A stretch of 64,000 nucleotides of DNA from Portulaca oleracea (GCA_029582165.1 CM055870.1:5637832-5701831); one strand, 5' to 3'. Shown: positions 10,946-23,407, counted from the first letter of the stretch. A program made the numbers and translations. Notes: generated by a model from the sequence alone, not told the origin.

Positions 10946-13900
10946 TTGAAGTAGAAACACGAGAGAGAGGAAGAACTCTTGTTTTGAGCTATAGTAACCA
11001 AAGACAAAGGGGCTTACCCTCCCATCATAGGACAATGATGCGAAAACACTAGGCTCCCTAGAACTCCAAGCAAGGCCTGCAAATATCATTTCACATTATC
11101 AATTTATCTATAGTCTAGAAATCACCACCACCTTCCTGCAGCTTGCTACTGCTGAAATACGGTTTAAGCCAGGAGAATATCGAGATTTTAAGCTGCTTCA
11201 GCAATGATAACTTGCAAGTAGAGAGGTTGCTTCCTATAGACCCACAATTTACTGTGGGAAAAGTTCACACTAGGGCCACAGAGGGGGAAAAAAAGAGTTC
11301 TGAGGGTAAAGTTACCATAAACACTGTCTTCATAATCACTGTATGTGTGGAGCAATGGATCGGCGCGCTTTCTTGGTGATTCTACTAAGGTGCTACAAAA
11401 TTACACAGCTTCAATAGTCAGACAAGATATCTCAATATGAACTCAATTAACCAAACCATCCTCCACAAGGTAAATACCTCTCAGATGGGACATTCTCAGT
11501 ACTTGCATGAGCTGACCACAGGTTAACAGCTGAGTCTGTTCCAGCACTCTGCACAATAGTCAATAGTGACATTGATCAACATTTTATTGATTGCAGCTTG
11601 TCAAACTTATCTAGAGGAAGACTGCGTAAGTCCACGCCCCTCCCCCCCCTCTTTTTTTTTGGGGTATGAGTGCGTGCGTGTGTGTGTGGTGGTGGGTTTT
11701 TTTTTTTTTTTTTTGGGGGGGGGGGGGTATGTAGACCGGGATCTGAATACTCGCTCTCATCTTACTCCCTTCGTTCCATATTAATTGTCAGATTCATCCA
11801 CATATCAGTTTAACTTTAAAACCTTTGACCATTAATTTCTCCAAGTATACAATGTTCCATTATACAAAAATACTATCATTAGGTTCATAATGAAAACTAC
11901 AATCATAAGAGTATAATGTTATAACTTTTTGATAAAATATGCTATAAGAAATTCTCAATCAAAGGGCATTGAAGACCGAGCAACATTTATTAAGTGACAA
12001 TTATCTGGAACGGAGTACTACATAAAACATGACTCAACATAAACAGGCAGTGAGAACATGGGGGAGTTCATATGCATTTTATGATGCCCCCAGTTTTACA
12101 GAGGAGATCAATAATATATGTGACAAACAAATGAAAGTACATACTGAAGCATGCCATCGTTCAACTGAAGGTGTACAATGCCCACACATAATGAAAATCT
12201 AATATTACTAAGAGGGAAAGAGAGAGGACCAGTATTAGATTGTCGTACTCTGGATTACACCTCACTGTCCACGTCCTGCAAGCAAAACCACACAAAGGTA
12301 AGGTACTTTAAGAGCTTACATTTGCAAGAAACACCTCAGACAACAAGCTAAAGCAGTACAAGCAAGTAAGACTCTAGATGAAGTTGAGAAAACCCACATT
12401 CAGTCAAGACAAGTAGTCGGGCCCAGCAACATGCAAACATGCTATTGCTTCAATGCGACACCAAATTATTCCCACGTACACATTAAAAGATCAATTATTT
12501 CTGAGTCTCATTCCATTTTCAAAAAGCTTTCACCTCAGCCCTTCGAAGATAGCGGGAAGTGCATCCCCAGGCGTCATTTTTTCCCAACGTTTATGGAGGA
12601 AAAGTGCTAAATAGTTAATAACTAACAGAAGCTGTCTTTTCTACGTGATATGCCTAATGCTACTATCCATGTCCTACTTATGCCACGGTTCAAATGAAAT
12701 TTTAGAGGTAAACCGTTTAACAACAAATACTTGTCCAGAGTTCGGAAATTCCAAACTCTTGCAAGAGGTTCCTTGGAACAGCTTAAATGCATTGCAGTAA
12801 TCGGGTGTCAAAATATACAGGAGTCAACTTCTTCTATCAAACAGAGCCCTTTACAGGTTTCCGTTACTATTCCAACAATGCTTAGAGCTAGAATTGCATT
12901 TAGCGAGGCAAGCTAGTTCCCACTTTATTCGAGAATTGAATAAGAATGTCAGCCAGAGGAAGCATAGTACAGGCTTAGAATTGTTTTACAGTTTATGCAT
13001 AAAAAAATAAAACTAAGCCTTGACTGGAAGCTTGAAACTAGTAACAAAAATATGACATGAGAAATCGCAATGCACCACTTTCCAAACTGGTACTACAAGA
13101 TCTAAACCCAGCTACTTACAATAAGTAGATCATGTAAAGGACAAAGCAGCAACATTACTGCATACCAGTGTGCGTGACCAGGTAGCTCGGTAATGGGAGC
13201 CTTCAACATTCTAAGATCCCAAATGCGTATTCCACACTCATCCTCTGCAGTGACCTGCATGGGTGACAAAACGCACACAATTGAACTCAAATTTCTTTCA
13301 TTTTGCAAACAGACTATCATCTGTGTCATAATCAATGACTCGAGCAACAAAATCAAGAAGTAACTACTCGCCTCATTGCGATGATAAAACCACACTCTAA
13401 CTATACAACATCCTCAGAAAGTAGAGCTTGAAATCATTAAGGGACAAAGGCCTACCCTCGAAAATCCATCAATTTTTTCCTTCTATTTGGTCCACCAAAT
13501 AGCTAAAGGAACCCTATCCAACACACCACTAACAAACCTTACTTCCTCGCCTCTAAACCACCAACACATCCTTTACACTACTCACTTGAAATTTGAACCC
13601 CAAGACACCCACATCAACAAAAGAGCAAGGTGTCAAAGCAAAGAAACCCACTAACAATGGATAAATAGATTAAGATATTGTTTTGGCATATATGAATAGT
13701 ATGAACGTAGAGTACACTGAGCTACAAGTTATTCCAATCAAAAAAGCCAAGACAAGATACTTACCAGTATATGTTTCTTCTTGATGTTGTAGTCTATATT
13801 TCGAGCATGGGCTTGTTCAATGGAGTTGGTCATTCTGTAGAAAATACCAAAGTCAAGATTTGAAACCAAAATAAATGTCTATGATTCTAAATTTTTTCAT

Positions 13901-16900
13901 GATCATACAAAAGAATTACAAATCATGCCTTTCAGCCATATTTGTGAAGTACTTAAATTACATAAACATATTAAAGGGTGTCTTTATCCCTAGTCTCTGG
14001 AAATCCTAAGAGAAGCTAGATGGACAGGATACCAAATTTGTCGTTTTAAAAAATAAATATTTATCAGATCATGCCTTTCTGCAATATATTTTCAGTATGT
14101 TACTCCACAGTCAAAGGAAATAATCCTCAAATCATACATATCCAAAGCCATAAGAGTGGGTCAAACATGAAAAGATTCAAGTCAATGTCGTTTTTACTTT
14201 GGACGAGTCCTTTCCTTACACTTTTCCTCAATAAATGTCACGGTTTTGCAACTTAACATGTAATTGACTTGTTCCCTTGTAAGTGAGTGCATGCAGTGGG
14301 GGAAGAAAGACCTTGGTCATAAAAATCTCATCAGTATCGAGAACAATGAGAGATAATGCTTTCTCGTATCATTTTTATATAACAAGTGGTTTGGAATCTG
14401 CCCACGAATTAAGTGCAAATGATTCTTTATTTAATTCCACCAGCCACAGATAAGAAACAGCATAATAAGTGGATTCCACTTGATCAAGACAGACGGTTAT
14501 CTCATGAGAGACACTAAGGAACTGCTAATGTGTGGTATAGTGGAAAGGATGGTAATGGTTATCTATTGTAACTCACGATAAATGCCAAATTCCTACAAGA
14601 TTTACATTGAAACTGCATAAAGAAATGTTACAAAGAGCACCCTTTTTACTTTCTCAAAGAAGCCAACATATGCAGATAAGAACAAAGCATCAACAAATAA
14701 ATAGGCCAAGAACGAGCATACTTCATAGCCCGTAGGTCCCAAAGCTGGACTGCAGATTCACTAGTCAATGCAACAGCATTCACATCATGTGGATCCCATG
14801 CCCCACCAGACAAGTAATGTAGCATGCCAGCTGATTCCTGAGATTGTACCTAGACATTGGAGGAAAACCTGAATAAGAATCAGACCATATATTTGAAACT
14901 CAATTTTAAACATCGTGCCGAATAGAAGACAGAACTTATGAAGATAGTACAGAATACATAACTTTGTTCACCAAATAACAAATACATATGAACAATGGCA
15001 AAGTGATCCAACTAGAACAGAATCTAGTCCTGCTTAGCACCGTGTACAGTGGCAAGAGTGGCTGAAAGCTTATGTGGCAGAAATGAACACATATGGATGC
15101 GCGCACAAGTTTGGGAAGAATCGTTCATACTCCATTTCCAATGCAAAATTTACACCCAAACTACAAATCCAACAGACAAATGCCTTTTCCTGGCCATGCC
15201 TAGTTTTCTATTCATATATTTCACACAAGCCTGCTAAACAATGGTTGCAAGCATCCCTTTTCACATTTCTTCCCCTTTCTGAATTTAGTTATATGGAAAA
15301 GATTTGGTAACTGAATGGAACATGCATAGAACATAGCAGTTAACAGGTTCAATTGGGATTCTTGCTACAGCAGGTTGCCAGCTGTGGAACAAAAAGCCTA
15401 TCTCTAAATACTATTCGGGTAGTTTGCACATTGCGTGGAAACAAGTAGAATCTGATAATTGGATCAGGCCTGACCGTATCCTGGGTAGTTTGGTGTCAGT
15501 CACGGTACATCATGGAAAAATGAAAAATTTGGTCCACAAAGCTACAAAAACCTCTTTTCCTCCAAATTAATGCCTAGCTTTAATTAAGGCATGAGTGAAT
15601 ACATAGTTATCATTGAGGCAGTTGTAACTACCTGAGCTGTCTTCTTTGAAGAATCTAAACTCCACAAGAATAGATTTTGCTCATCAATGCTAATCAACTT
15701 ATCATGCCTTCCAGTAGGCCACCATAGAACACTGCAATACACATGGATTCCATTAAGCTGACAGAAACATAAAAGAAATACCCCCAATAACAATGAAAAT
15801 ATATCCACAATCATACGCAATTCCATGGCACATGCTTTAAACTCATGAGCAACGTACTAAGTATGAAGACTAAATTCGCCGGATGTATTATCAGCAACCA
15901 CAGCCCTATTAGCTGGTCTGGAAACTTAATAACAAAAATGTCATGTGGGCTTTTGTAAAAGCCTACCCCCTTCGAGATTGCACACATTTAACTCTCCCTA
16001 GACCCTAGTTGAAACCTACACGAGCCATTAGTGAGAATGGTGGTATGCGCTTCATTTTTATATTACATCCGTTAGACCACAAACAATAAAAGGAATGAAA
16101 GAAAAACAATGATATTGACAGATATAAGTGAAACCTTAATTTTAACAAGAACCTTAACCTCGAGAAAAACGAGTTACCGCCAGAAACCATAGGATTCCAA
16201 AGCGGCGGTCATCGGGAATTGCCCACAAGACAACCCTAAATGCGACAACCAAGCAAAAATGTTGGACTGCCGAAGGTAAATTTCTCAAAATGGGTTCCAC
16301 ATGCTACCTAGATTATGGTTATAAATTTTACAGCATACAACTTCTAAAAGTTATCCCCAGTGTCCAAGAAAAGAGGAGCTCTGTGCTCAATTTGCAGACA
16401 AGAGACATGAAATCCATGCCTCCCCAGTCCCCACTTCACAACTCTCAGTTTTCCAACACCTACATTTCTCTCCAACATATTGTATAAACACATGCAGCCC
16501 TAAAGTAATCAGAACCTCTACTAAACCCTAGAATCAGTGAATCAATCCTTAGGATCACTTATAACTAAGGCCCTAACAATGAAAGGGAAAACAGCTTATC
16601 AAAGACCTCTAACATCTCCAACTTCAGCTTGAAGATGACAGTATTTCTCTTTTTTTTCACAGATAATATGAAACAATAAAATGAATGTGTTCACTCAAAA
16701 ACTGTGAAGTACATGCTTTACCATTTGATTTTACTATTGTGAGCATCAAGTGCAGCAATCCTTTCCAACTGAGGAGAATTTAGCTGCCCATATAACTCAG
16801 GAATCTGCCATATTGCTGCTCCATAAGATTCACCTTTAAAGGAACAGTGGAAATGAAAAGTCAAATGAGAGGCACCAACATGGAGGTATAAACGAGTCCC

Positions 16901-18237
16901 ATTACACAAGTGCACTGTTTTTATCGGGGCACACAAATACAAACTACAAGTTATACAGCGCTTTAATGAATGGGGCATAGGGGAAGGAAAGGTCATCTCA
17001 ATTACATAGAAAATGAGAAGGTTATAATTTACATAGAATAGAATGTATGTTCAGACAACAATTGCTTTCATGGATGCATGTCCCCATTATCATAAGGAGT
17101 AAGGACCTGTTCTGAACTCTGCCTACTATGGCATCCATAATAGCTACTGAAATGTTCTCTATGTTGAAAGTGATGATTGGCCACTAAACCCCAAAGGAAG
17201 GGGGATTGGGGAAAAATAAAGGAATCCTGTATCACAAGAATACATTCACAAACCAGCTTTAATTTTTCAAGGACACCATTTTTGAGTACTTTTTCTCCTT
17301 TTCCCATTCGCAATATGTGCAATGTGAAGCAGTAAATCCACTTCATCAAAACATTACGAATCAAGCTACCAACACAACAGTAGAACGTCAATAGAAATAC
17401 TAGCGCTGGCAAAAATTTGGGTCCGTATTAAGTTCAGGATGGCCAAATTCGGTCAATGTTAGAACTCGGACGAAAAATTGATGTCCCGGCGTGGTTTTTT
17501 CGGGTCGGACTTTTCCCATGGAACTAAATCCAGGTCAAAATCAGCTTTGACAATAGAAAAAAGAGAAACATTGTGTTCGAATATTCAGTTAATGCCAAAA
17601 TTCAGACAAAAAATCTACGACCAAACCCGGTTTTTTTCCAGGTGGGACAAATCCAATACTCGGGCAGGACAAAACTTTTCCAGCTCTAAGAAATACAAAC
17701 TCAGAAACATGATCACAGAAAGCTCCTCTATGGTAAAATTCGCAATTCTAACTAACATAATACCAAAACAAAGCAATTACCATTGGAAAACACAGTCGAG
17801 AAGATCCGTTGATCAAAAGGGCAAGAAGCAAGGTCCCAGATCTCGTTTGGGTGAGAGAACAAACCCTCACATATCAGCTCAGTTCCCCCATTAGCAAGCC
17901 TGATCAAATGCACCTAATAAAATCACACAAAATCAAGATCAGAAGAGTATTCACAGCAATACTCAAACCAAACAAAATAAAATTAAGACCAACATGAACC
18001 TCATTTTCTTCTTTGAGACTGAGAGTACCAGCGATGAAGCTAGTGTGATCTGTGTCCGCCTTAACATCAGCAATACACCTTGCCTGAATTACAGATTAGT
18101 AATGTCAATGATTCAAACACTTTAATCACTGGATTGTTCACTCGGACGCATTCGAATTGATCTAGGGATAGAATTAGGGTTAGGGTTTGGACCTGGTACT
18201 TTAATCCGTAACCGACGCCGGTTGATCCACCCTGCAT
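10781..18237 (-). CDS. EIPR1: EIPR1/TSSC1-like WD40 protein, complete, 13 exons
   Basis: Coding exons: 18237-18193, 18083-18000, 17913-17781, 16833-16722, 15731-15632, 14849-14722, 13834-13765, 13254-13166, 12275-12230, 11548-11478, 11392-11316, 11076-11018 and 10822-10781. The total is 1056 nt (351 aa plus stop); every junction keeps frame with GT-AG ends. The protein starts MQGGSTGVGYGLKYQ and ends KPHLSKK. Blade motifs include AAIWQIPELYG (exon 4), LFLWSLD (exon 5), VQLWDLR (exon 6), IRIWDLR then ELPGHAHW (exon 8), SAGTDSAVNLW (exon 10) and YEDSVYGLAWSSREP (exons 11-12). I recognise the plant homologue of EARP-interacting protein 1 (EIPR1/TSSC1). In animals this beta-propeller binds the EARP and GARP tethering complexes in endosome recycling; the plant role is inferred. 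Exon 9 uses a weak donor, GTCCTC. A hAT MITE lies in intron 3, a Stowaway MITE in intron 9 and a (CT)n run in intron 12. Confidence 0.9.
10894..10945. repeat. (CT)n microsatellite in intron 12 of the EIPR1-like gene
   Basis: About 25 CT units with one TTT interruption, between exons 12 and 13 of the minus-strand gene. Confidence 0.9.
11639..11728. repeat. Homopolymer-rich low-complexity patch in intron 9
   Basis: Successive C, T, GT, T and G runs, ending in about 13 G residues. It lies close to a Stowaway-like MITE and is prone to length change. Confidence 0.8.
11765..12015. mobile_element. Stowaway-like MITE in intron 9 of the EIPR1-like gene
   Basis: Left CTCCCTTCGTTCCATATTAA and the complement of the right end, CTCCGTTCCAGATAATTGTC, form the inverted ends. 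TA flanks at 11763-11764 and 12016-12017 fit a Stowaway duplication. Confidence 0.75.
17401..17688. mobile_element. hAT-type MITE in intron 3 of the EIPR1-like gene
   Basis: A 288-bp element whose ends are TAGCGCTGGCAAAAATTTGG and, complementing the right end, TAGAGCTGGAAAAGTTTTGT. It is flanked by a perfect 8-bp duplication AGAAATAC (17393-17400 and 17689-17696), the hallmark of hAT transposition. No transposase. Confidence 0.9.
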
Positions 18238-18910
18238 TTGGTGATTTCCGATGAAAAAGTTGAGTTTCCGGTGAGCTCAAAATGAATCTGCTACCTGCTT
18301 AGTTCTCTTCTTCTTTGCTTATTCTTGCAATCTGCGCGGGTGAATTTCTGAATTGTCTGACTCATTTACCTGATTTATCTCATCATCTGATTCGGAAAGG
18401 CAAAATTTTAAAACAAAATCTTATAACGGAAAATGAAAATTTTATCACAGTTGAAACAATTTTCAATTATGGTACTTAAATTTTTATAACTATTAATTTA
18501 TCAAAAATAAATTACATATATTAAAAAGATTTATATTTCAATTTTCATTAATAAATTTTAATTTTAATTTTTTTTGTAAACTTAATGGTACTTACACTTT
18601 TCAACTATCATGGTTGAAAAAAATCAATTTTAGTAGAATATCATTCAAATATTAAATTTTGTAAAAAAGGTATATTCAATAAATAAGATTACTTATTGTA
18701 ATAAATTCTTTAATCAATAATGTATTAATTTTAAGCTTCTTAAAGATTTATTTTAGGGTAATTATATATTTTAACTACCATAGTTGAAAAAAAATTCAAT
18801 CATGGTAGAATCTCCCAAGTCAAACTTAAAAAATTTTGACTATTAATTTTTCAACATATATATTGTTTCATCTTATCATTAGATTTATGGCAATGTTATT
18901 TTTTAACACA
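18238..18910. other. 5' leader and upstream DNA of the EIPR1-like gene
   Basis: Upstream of the minus-strand ATG, 18238 to about 18370 is moderately GC-rich and probably the 5' UTR and core promoter; I see no clear TATA box. 18410-18900 is AT-rich with two related TTTTTAACTATCATGGTTGAAAAA-type patches (near 18598 and 18775), probably an old MITE. The DNA before 18911 has no gene. Confidence 0.4.
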
Positions 18911-19175
18911 TTGTTTTGGAGGAGCTAAGGTCGAAGAAGCAAGAGCGGCAATTCTTGCAATGCAGTGTGCCTGGGAGCACGACTACAAGACAGTGGAGAT
19001 AGAAGGAAATTCTTTGAGCCTTATTTCGAGAATTAACAAGAAACAACTGGATGAGTCAGAAGTAGATCTTTTTATTGTTAGGATTCTAGCGTTGACTAGT
19101 AATTTTGATTTTTGTATTTCCGTTCAAGTTAGAAGGGGAGGGAACAAGGTTGCTCACCTCTTAAGCCACTTATAA
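18911..19175 (+). pseudogene. RNase H-domain fragment of a LINE-type element
   Basis: An open frame starts upstream of Met at 18960 (GGAKVEEARAAILAMQ) and ends NKVAHLLSHL before a stop. The pattern EARAAI...VEIEGNSLSLI...V.RGGNKVAHLL fits the C-terminal half of plant RVT_3-type RNase H domains found in non-LTR retrotransposons and their domesticated relatives. The usual catalytic Asp in the E-G-D-S motif is Asn here. No reverse transcriptase is upstream, so I read it as a dead fragment. Confidence 0.6.
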
Positions 19176-19612
19176 CCTATCCTCACGTCAAGGATATAGG
19201 TTAACAGGTAATATTGCGAATCTGGAAGATACTTGTAATTTTGCTATTTGCCTCAATATTAACTTTGATAGAGAAGATTACGCATAATTGGCTGCCACCT
19301 AATATTGCATTTGCCTCAATATTGAAACAGAATGTCACATGACACTTAGGTACATATACATTCCTTAAACAACCGAAGATTAAAACAAAGATACTTCTTT
19401 ATACGTTGGAAATTGTGGAATGCTTCGGAGCTTATGAAATCCTGAGTGTCATTATTTTCCAATTTTTTTCTTTTGCCCGTTCAGCATACCATCGCTTCAC
19501 CCAAACTAATTCCAATTCAATGGGATAGTCTAGTCAGCAAACGTTAGGGCTCAAATTCGAGACATGCTTTCAATAAATCTAAGCCGCTCATCACTTGAGC
19601 AAACTTTGGTAA
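19176..19612. other. Intergenic DNA, no gene seen
   Basis: No open frame of interest. Two short CTAATATTGC and GCCTCAATATT repeats occur near 19240-19325. Confidence 0.4.
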
Positions 19613-20596
19613 GGGCCTGTTTGGGAGAGGGGTAAAGAGGGGTTAGGACTTAGGAGGGGTAAAGGAGGGTCCTTACTCCTCCTTACTTCCGTGCTCCTGG
19701 AGCACATGCTCCAGATTTTAAAGTTGTTCACCCGTATGTATTTGGTTGTTCACTCTAATTATTATAATTGTTCACTCTGATTCACATAATTATTCACTCA
19801 CAAATGTCCGGAGCACATGCTACGGGTGCATCTAATAGATATTGGAGTCTGAGAGAGGGTAAGGGAGGGTAAAAGGGAGTGAGGTTTACAGCCCTTTACC
19901 CCTCTTAAATCTTATTTTTTTAACACCCCAATTTAGGGTGTAAGGAGGAGTTCAATTGCATACCTACAATAAGAAATTACCATAATACCCTTAATCCTAA
20001 TTGAATTATATATAATATTAAAAGGTAAATATGTCAATTAACATTTTATTCTTATGAACTCTCCAAATTGTTCTCCCAAGTAGGGGTAAGTAGTTTATCC
20101 TTATAAACCCTCCCATACTCTCACCCTCCTTTACTCTTAGAGCATCTGCAATGGTGAGTTTCAATTCGACTCACTGCTGAGACGTGACATGAAAAGAGAA
20201 TAGAATGAGGTCGTGTAGGATATTTTAGTGGTGAAACTGAGACTTGTATCACGAGAATCTCACCGTCAATCTCACGAGACGAGTTTAAAAGCGAGTTTAA
20301 CATACTACTATTTTAATCATATTTTTTTCTCTTTCCTCCTCCACCTCATTTTTTTATCTATATAACCAAATTAATTAATTATTAAGTAGCACCTATTTAT
20401 TTTTTAAATTAATATGAGTTAAACTCATTCTCACCTCGCTAAATAAAGGGTTAAATTTTAACCCTCTTAATAGACGTCCACAGATTACACATCATCCAAT
20501 TAACCAAATTCAAATCCAATTAACCAAATTCAAACTCACCGTTGTGATGCTCTTATGAACTACTCTCCATTTTTTACTTCCCTTCCAAACAGAGCC
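19613..20596. mobile_element. PIF/Harbinger-type element with a nested MITE
   Basis: Left end GGGCCTGTTTGGGAGAGGGG follows TAA. The complement of the right end reads GGCTCTGTTTGGAAGGGAAG, but no TAA follows, so the right boundary is uncertain. The interior repeats TAAGGGAGGGTAA-type sequence and its complement. A 130-bp patch near 19690-19830 with paired GGAGCACATGCT motifs seems to be another insert. Confidence 0.5.
20140..20552. mobile_element. Nested Tourist-type MITE (GAGCATCTGCAATGG ends)
   Basis: Left GAGCATCTGCAATGGTGAGT and complement of the right GAGCATCACAACGGTGAGTT. TTA lies at 20137-20139 and 20553-20555. 413 bp with no coding frame of note. A 20-bp AATTAACCAAATTCAAA unit is duplicated near the right end. 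Confidence 0.75.
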
Positions 20597-20751
20597 GTCC
20601 AGAATCACGTAATTAACACTATTGAAAGGTGCACATTTTCCTTGAAGAAATTCACAAGTAACCCTAGTGTAACTCGAACAGTCTAGCTACATACAACTAG
20701 GAGCAAACTTTGAAAGAAAGAAACGAGGAACACTAAAACAAGGTAATTCAA

Positions 20752-21072
20752 CTATTGTATATAAGATTGGCCAGTAATATCGACGTCTCGGTCCCCGGAG
20801 GAAGGCGGCGGCGCGTGCTTAGGCTGCTGGTCTTGCAGCGCCGCCTCTCCCGGTCCGTCGGCGCTCTGAGTCACCGCTGCTGGTGGGTCCTGCGTGGGTC
20901 CCATCTTAGACGACTTGGTCTCCACGTCATCATCGTCCTGACCGTACATCCCACCTCCATAGGCATCCCTCGTAACCGCCTTCATGTCGGATATCTTTGT
21001 CCCTTGTTGTTGTTGAGATTCATTGTTATGTTTTTGCTTTTGCTTCTCAACTTCTTCAGCTTGCTTCTTCAT
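20752..21072 (-). CDS. Small hydrophilic, probably disordered protein (106 aa)
   Basis: A single uninterrupted frame starting MKKQAEEVEKQKQKHNN. The N-terminus is Lys/Gln/Glu-rich, followed by MKAVTRDAYGGGMYG, an acidic DDDDVE patch and a Pro-rich tail ending SSGDRDVDITGQSYIQ. There are no membrane segments or cysteines. I recall the AVTRDAYGGGMYG and DRDVDITGQSY motifs from uncharacterised plant proteins linked to seed or stress expression, but cannot name the family with certainty. Composition is LEA-like. Upstream ABRE-like motifs fit ABA control. Its GC content is well above the flanks, supporting it as real coding DNA. Confidence 0.7.
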   Translation of the reverse strand: MKKQAEEVEKQKQKHNNESQQQQGTKISDMKAVTRDAYGGGMYGQDDDDVETKSSKMGPTQDPPAAVTQSADGPGEAALQDQQPKHAPPPSSGDRDVDITGQSYIQ

Positions 21073-21245
21073 CTTTCAATTTAATTTTACTGCTTTTCTG
21101 AATTACGACTGTCTCCAATGCTAAGATAAAATGGACATAGTTTACTCCATCTTATGTAGGACATTGGGCTCTTCAAAGTATTGAATATAATGGACCTTCA
21201 CACTCCAAGAGTGGCACGTATCTTGTTGCTAACACGTGGCATTAT
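21073..21245 (-). promoter_or_regulatory. Promoter region of the small hydrophilic protein gene
   Basis: On the minus strand GCCACGTGTTAG (around 21230-21241) and ATACGTGCCAC (around 21212-21222) are ABRE/G-box-like sites about 150 bp before the ATG. A TATA-like ATTATATTC lies near 21184-21192. 21111-21172 is a 62-bp imperfect inverted repeat (GTCTCCAATG against GAGCCCAATG), possibly a very short MITE in the leader. Confidence 0.45.
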
Positions 21246-22375
21246 TGCTAGCTGCCAGGTCTTATGTAATATTATTGCTTGGGTGCAATTTAAAGAGATC
21301 GAATATATCTGTCTTGAGTTAAGATAATTAATAATCATTTTGAATTGTCTATATTTCATTTATAACTTTTATAATACTTAGACTAAGTTAACAAATATAA
21401 AAGATAGTTTGATTTTATAATTGTAGTGGAAAGCGCATATACAACTATATATTTAAAAATTTTATCAAATTGATAAATTTAAAAATATGAATAATTTTTA
21501 TTTTTATGATATATAATAATGTTGTTGTATTTAAAATATAGATAATTTTTATGATATATAATAATGTTGTTGTATTTATGATGGATTTAATAATAAATAT
21601 TAATGAGCATTTTTAAAATTTTAATATTTTGCAGGACGGTAGGACCTAGTTATGTACTCATAACAATTGAGAATGTGTAGGTGCACTGTTAATATATGGA
21701 ATGAAAAGTTAGTTGCAAGTCCAAGATGGAACTGAAACTAGTAAGCCAGCCCACTAACCTCAAATTGACTGAAGATTAGTGTAAACCAAAAGCCCAATAA
21801 TCATAAAGTCCAAGATGGAACTGAAACTAGTAAGCCAGACCAGTAACCTCAAATGGGCTGAAGCCTCCTATCAACTAAAAGCCCAATTAGCCATGCTCAA
21901 GTCTAGAACAGCGGCCTCAAAATATATATATATAATATATAAAAAAAAGGATTTTGCTCAACAGGTTTCGTAGCTAAGCTAGGGAATCATTTTCATGATC
22001 GATTGTTAAAGTATTGAAGCAATATTATTATTATTATAATAATAAAGCGTAATGTAGAAATCTCGTCATGCAAGTATGCAGCATTAGAAATAATTATAAG
22101 ATTTAAAATGCAACCTGAAATAATTATGACTTAAAATGATAGTCAATTACTTTACATGTCAGTATATATCTTTATTATTTCCCCACCTAGTCCTTCCTTC
22201 TCATTTAAAAGTACATATCATACTTTTTTTATCACTTTACTTTCAAATATGAGAAAAATATCAATGACAAAATTAGTTACCTTTTCCTAATATCAACTCT
22301 TCATCCTTTGTTTTCAAGCTAACTGAAATCATGTTTTTTCATTTCTTCCATATTCAAACAGAGCCTACAGCGTGG
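21246..22375. other. Intergenic AT-rich DNA with a tandem duplication
   Basis: No gene seen. 21717-21805 and 21806-21893 are tandem copies of about 89 bp, each starting AGTCCAAGATGGAACTGAAA and ending AAAAGCCCAAT, with roughly 85% identity by eye. The rest is AT-rich with ATAATAATGTTGTTGTATTT duplicated near 21500-21575. Confidence 0.55.
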
Positions 22376-22648
22376 TGCTGGTAAAATTTTGTCTTACATG
22401 AATGCATGAATTCGCTCCACCCTCGCCCCAAGAAAATTTTGATTTAGTTCAAACCTGATTTTGACCTTGTCCGAATTGACCAAATATTCGGACACGATAT
22501 TTCCATTTTTTATATTGTCTAAACACGATTTTGATAAGAATTTAGTTCTATCAGAACGTCAAATCTAAACATTGATTATTGATCTGAATTTTGACATTAA
22601 TTAAATTTGATCCGCCCAAAGTTAATCAGACCCAAATTTTTGGCGCTA
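22376..22648. mobile_element. Probable hAT-type MITE, worn
   Basis: Left TGCTGGTAAAATTTTGTC and complement of the right TAGCGCCAAAAATTTGGGTC resemble the ends of the intact hAT MITE at 17401-17688, and the interior shares the TCCGAATTGACC theme. No clean 8-bp duplication is visible. Confidence 0.45.
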
Positions 22649-22933
22649 CCACAGTGGATAGAAATAATGTATTGACTAAGAAAACAAGTCATGGCCTTTT
22701 GAAACAGTTACGTACAAGGGTACAGGCAACCTGCAGATGGAATGCAGTATGTGGGACAAACAAACTCGCGGCGGGAGGGCATCAATTGATAGAACTGAAA
22801 ACGTTTATAGATGGATGGACACATGCAGATTGCCAGATTTTCACGTGACCCCCATGCAACTCTGCGGTGTTTCTGTGCGTCCTTTTTAACAACAACATAT
22901 GACTGCCTGATTGCCTTCTAATCCAATCATATA

Positions 22934-23165
22934 GTACCTCTGTCCCTTTTTAATTGTCTAATTAACTAATTTCTCTATCTCTTTTTATTTATCCAATTAC
23001 TTAATTTTTTACATTTCTAATTACTATAATTTTCATTCTATCCCTTATAAATATACTTTTTGCACCTTTTCAAGGATATTTTCAAGGACATTTTGGACAA
23101 TGTACAAATTTTTTGCCCAATTCCCTATATTTCTTGATATCATGATTAATCAGGGACCGAGGTAG
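22934..23165. mobile_element. Stowaway-like MITE
   Basis: Left GTACCTCTGTCCCTTTTTAA and complement of the right CTACCTCGGTCCCTGATTAA, between TA dinucleotides. Confidence 0.65.
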
Positions 23166-23407
23166 TACTCCCCCAGATTAATTAAGGCCCAATCAAATCG
23201 TTAATCCAGGGTTCCAAATGTAATGTAACTATGATTACGCTTCCCTAAGACTGCAGCCTGCATGTTATCAATATGAGAATTATTCACTTGGTTTTGTCTT
23301 TCTTCACTCTCAAGTCTCAACCCAATTTTTTTTTTAGGGTTAAAAAAAAATCTCACCCCAATTATGAGAGCCAATTTGTTCCCGGTCATCAAATTATGTT
23401 AAATTTA

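Noticed and set aside
20755..21084. 109-aa plus-strand frame
   Set aside because: Antisense shadow of the 106-aa hydrophilic protein, whose composition and upstream sites support the minus strand.
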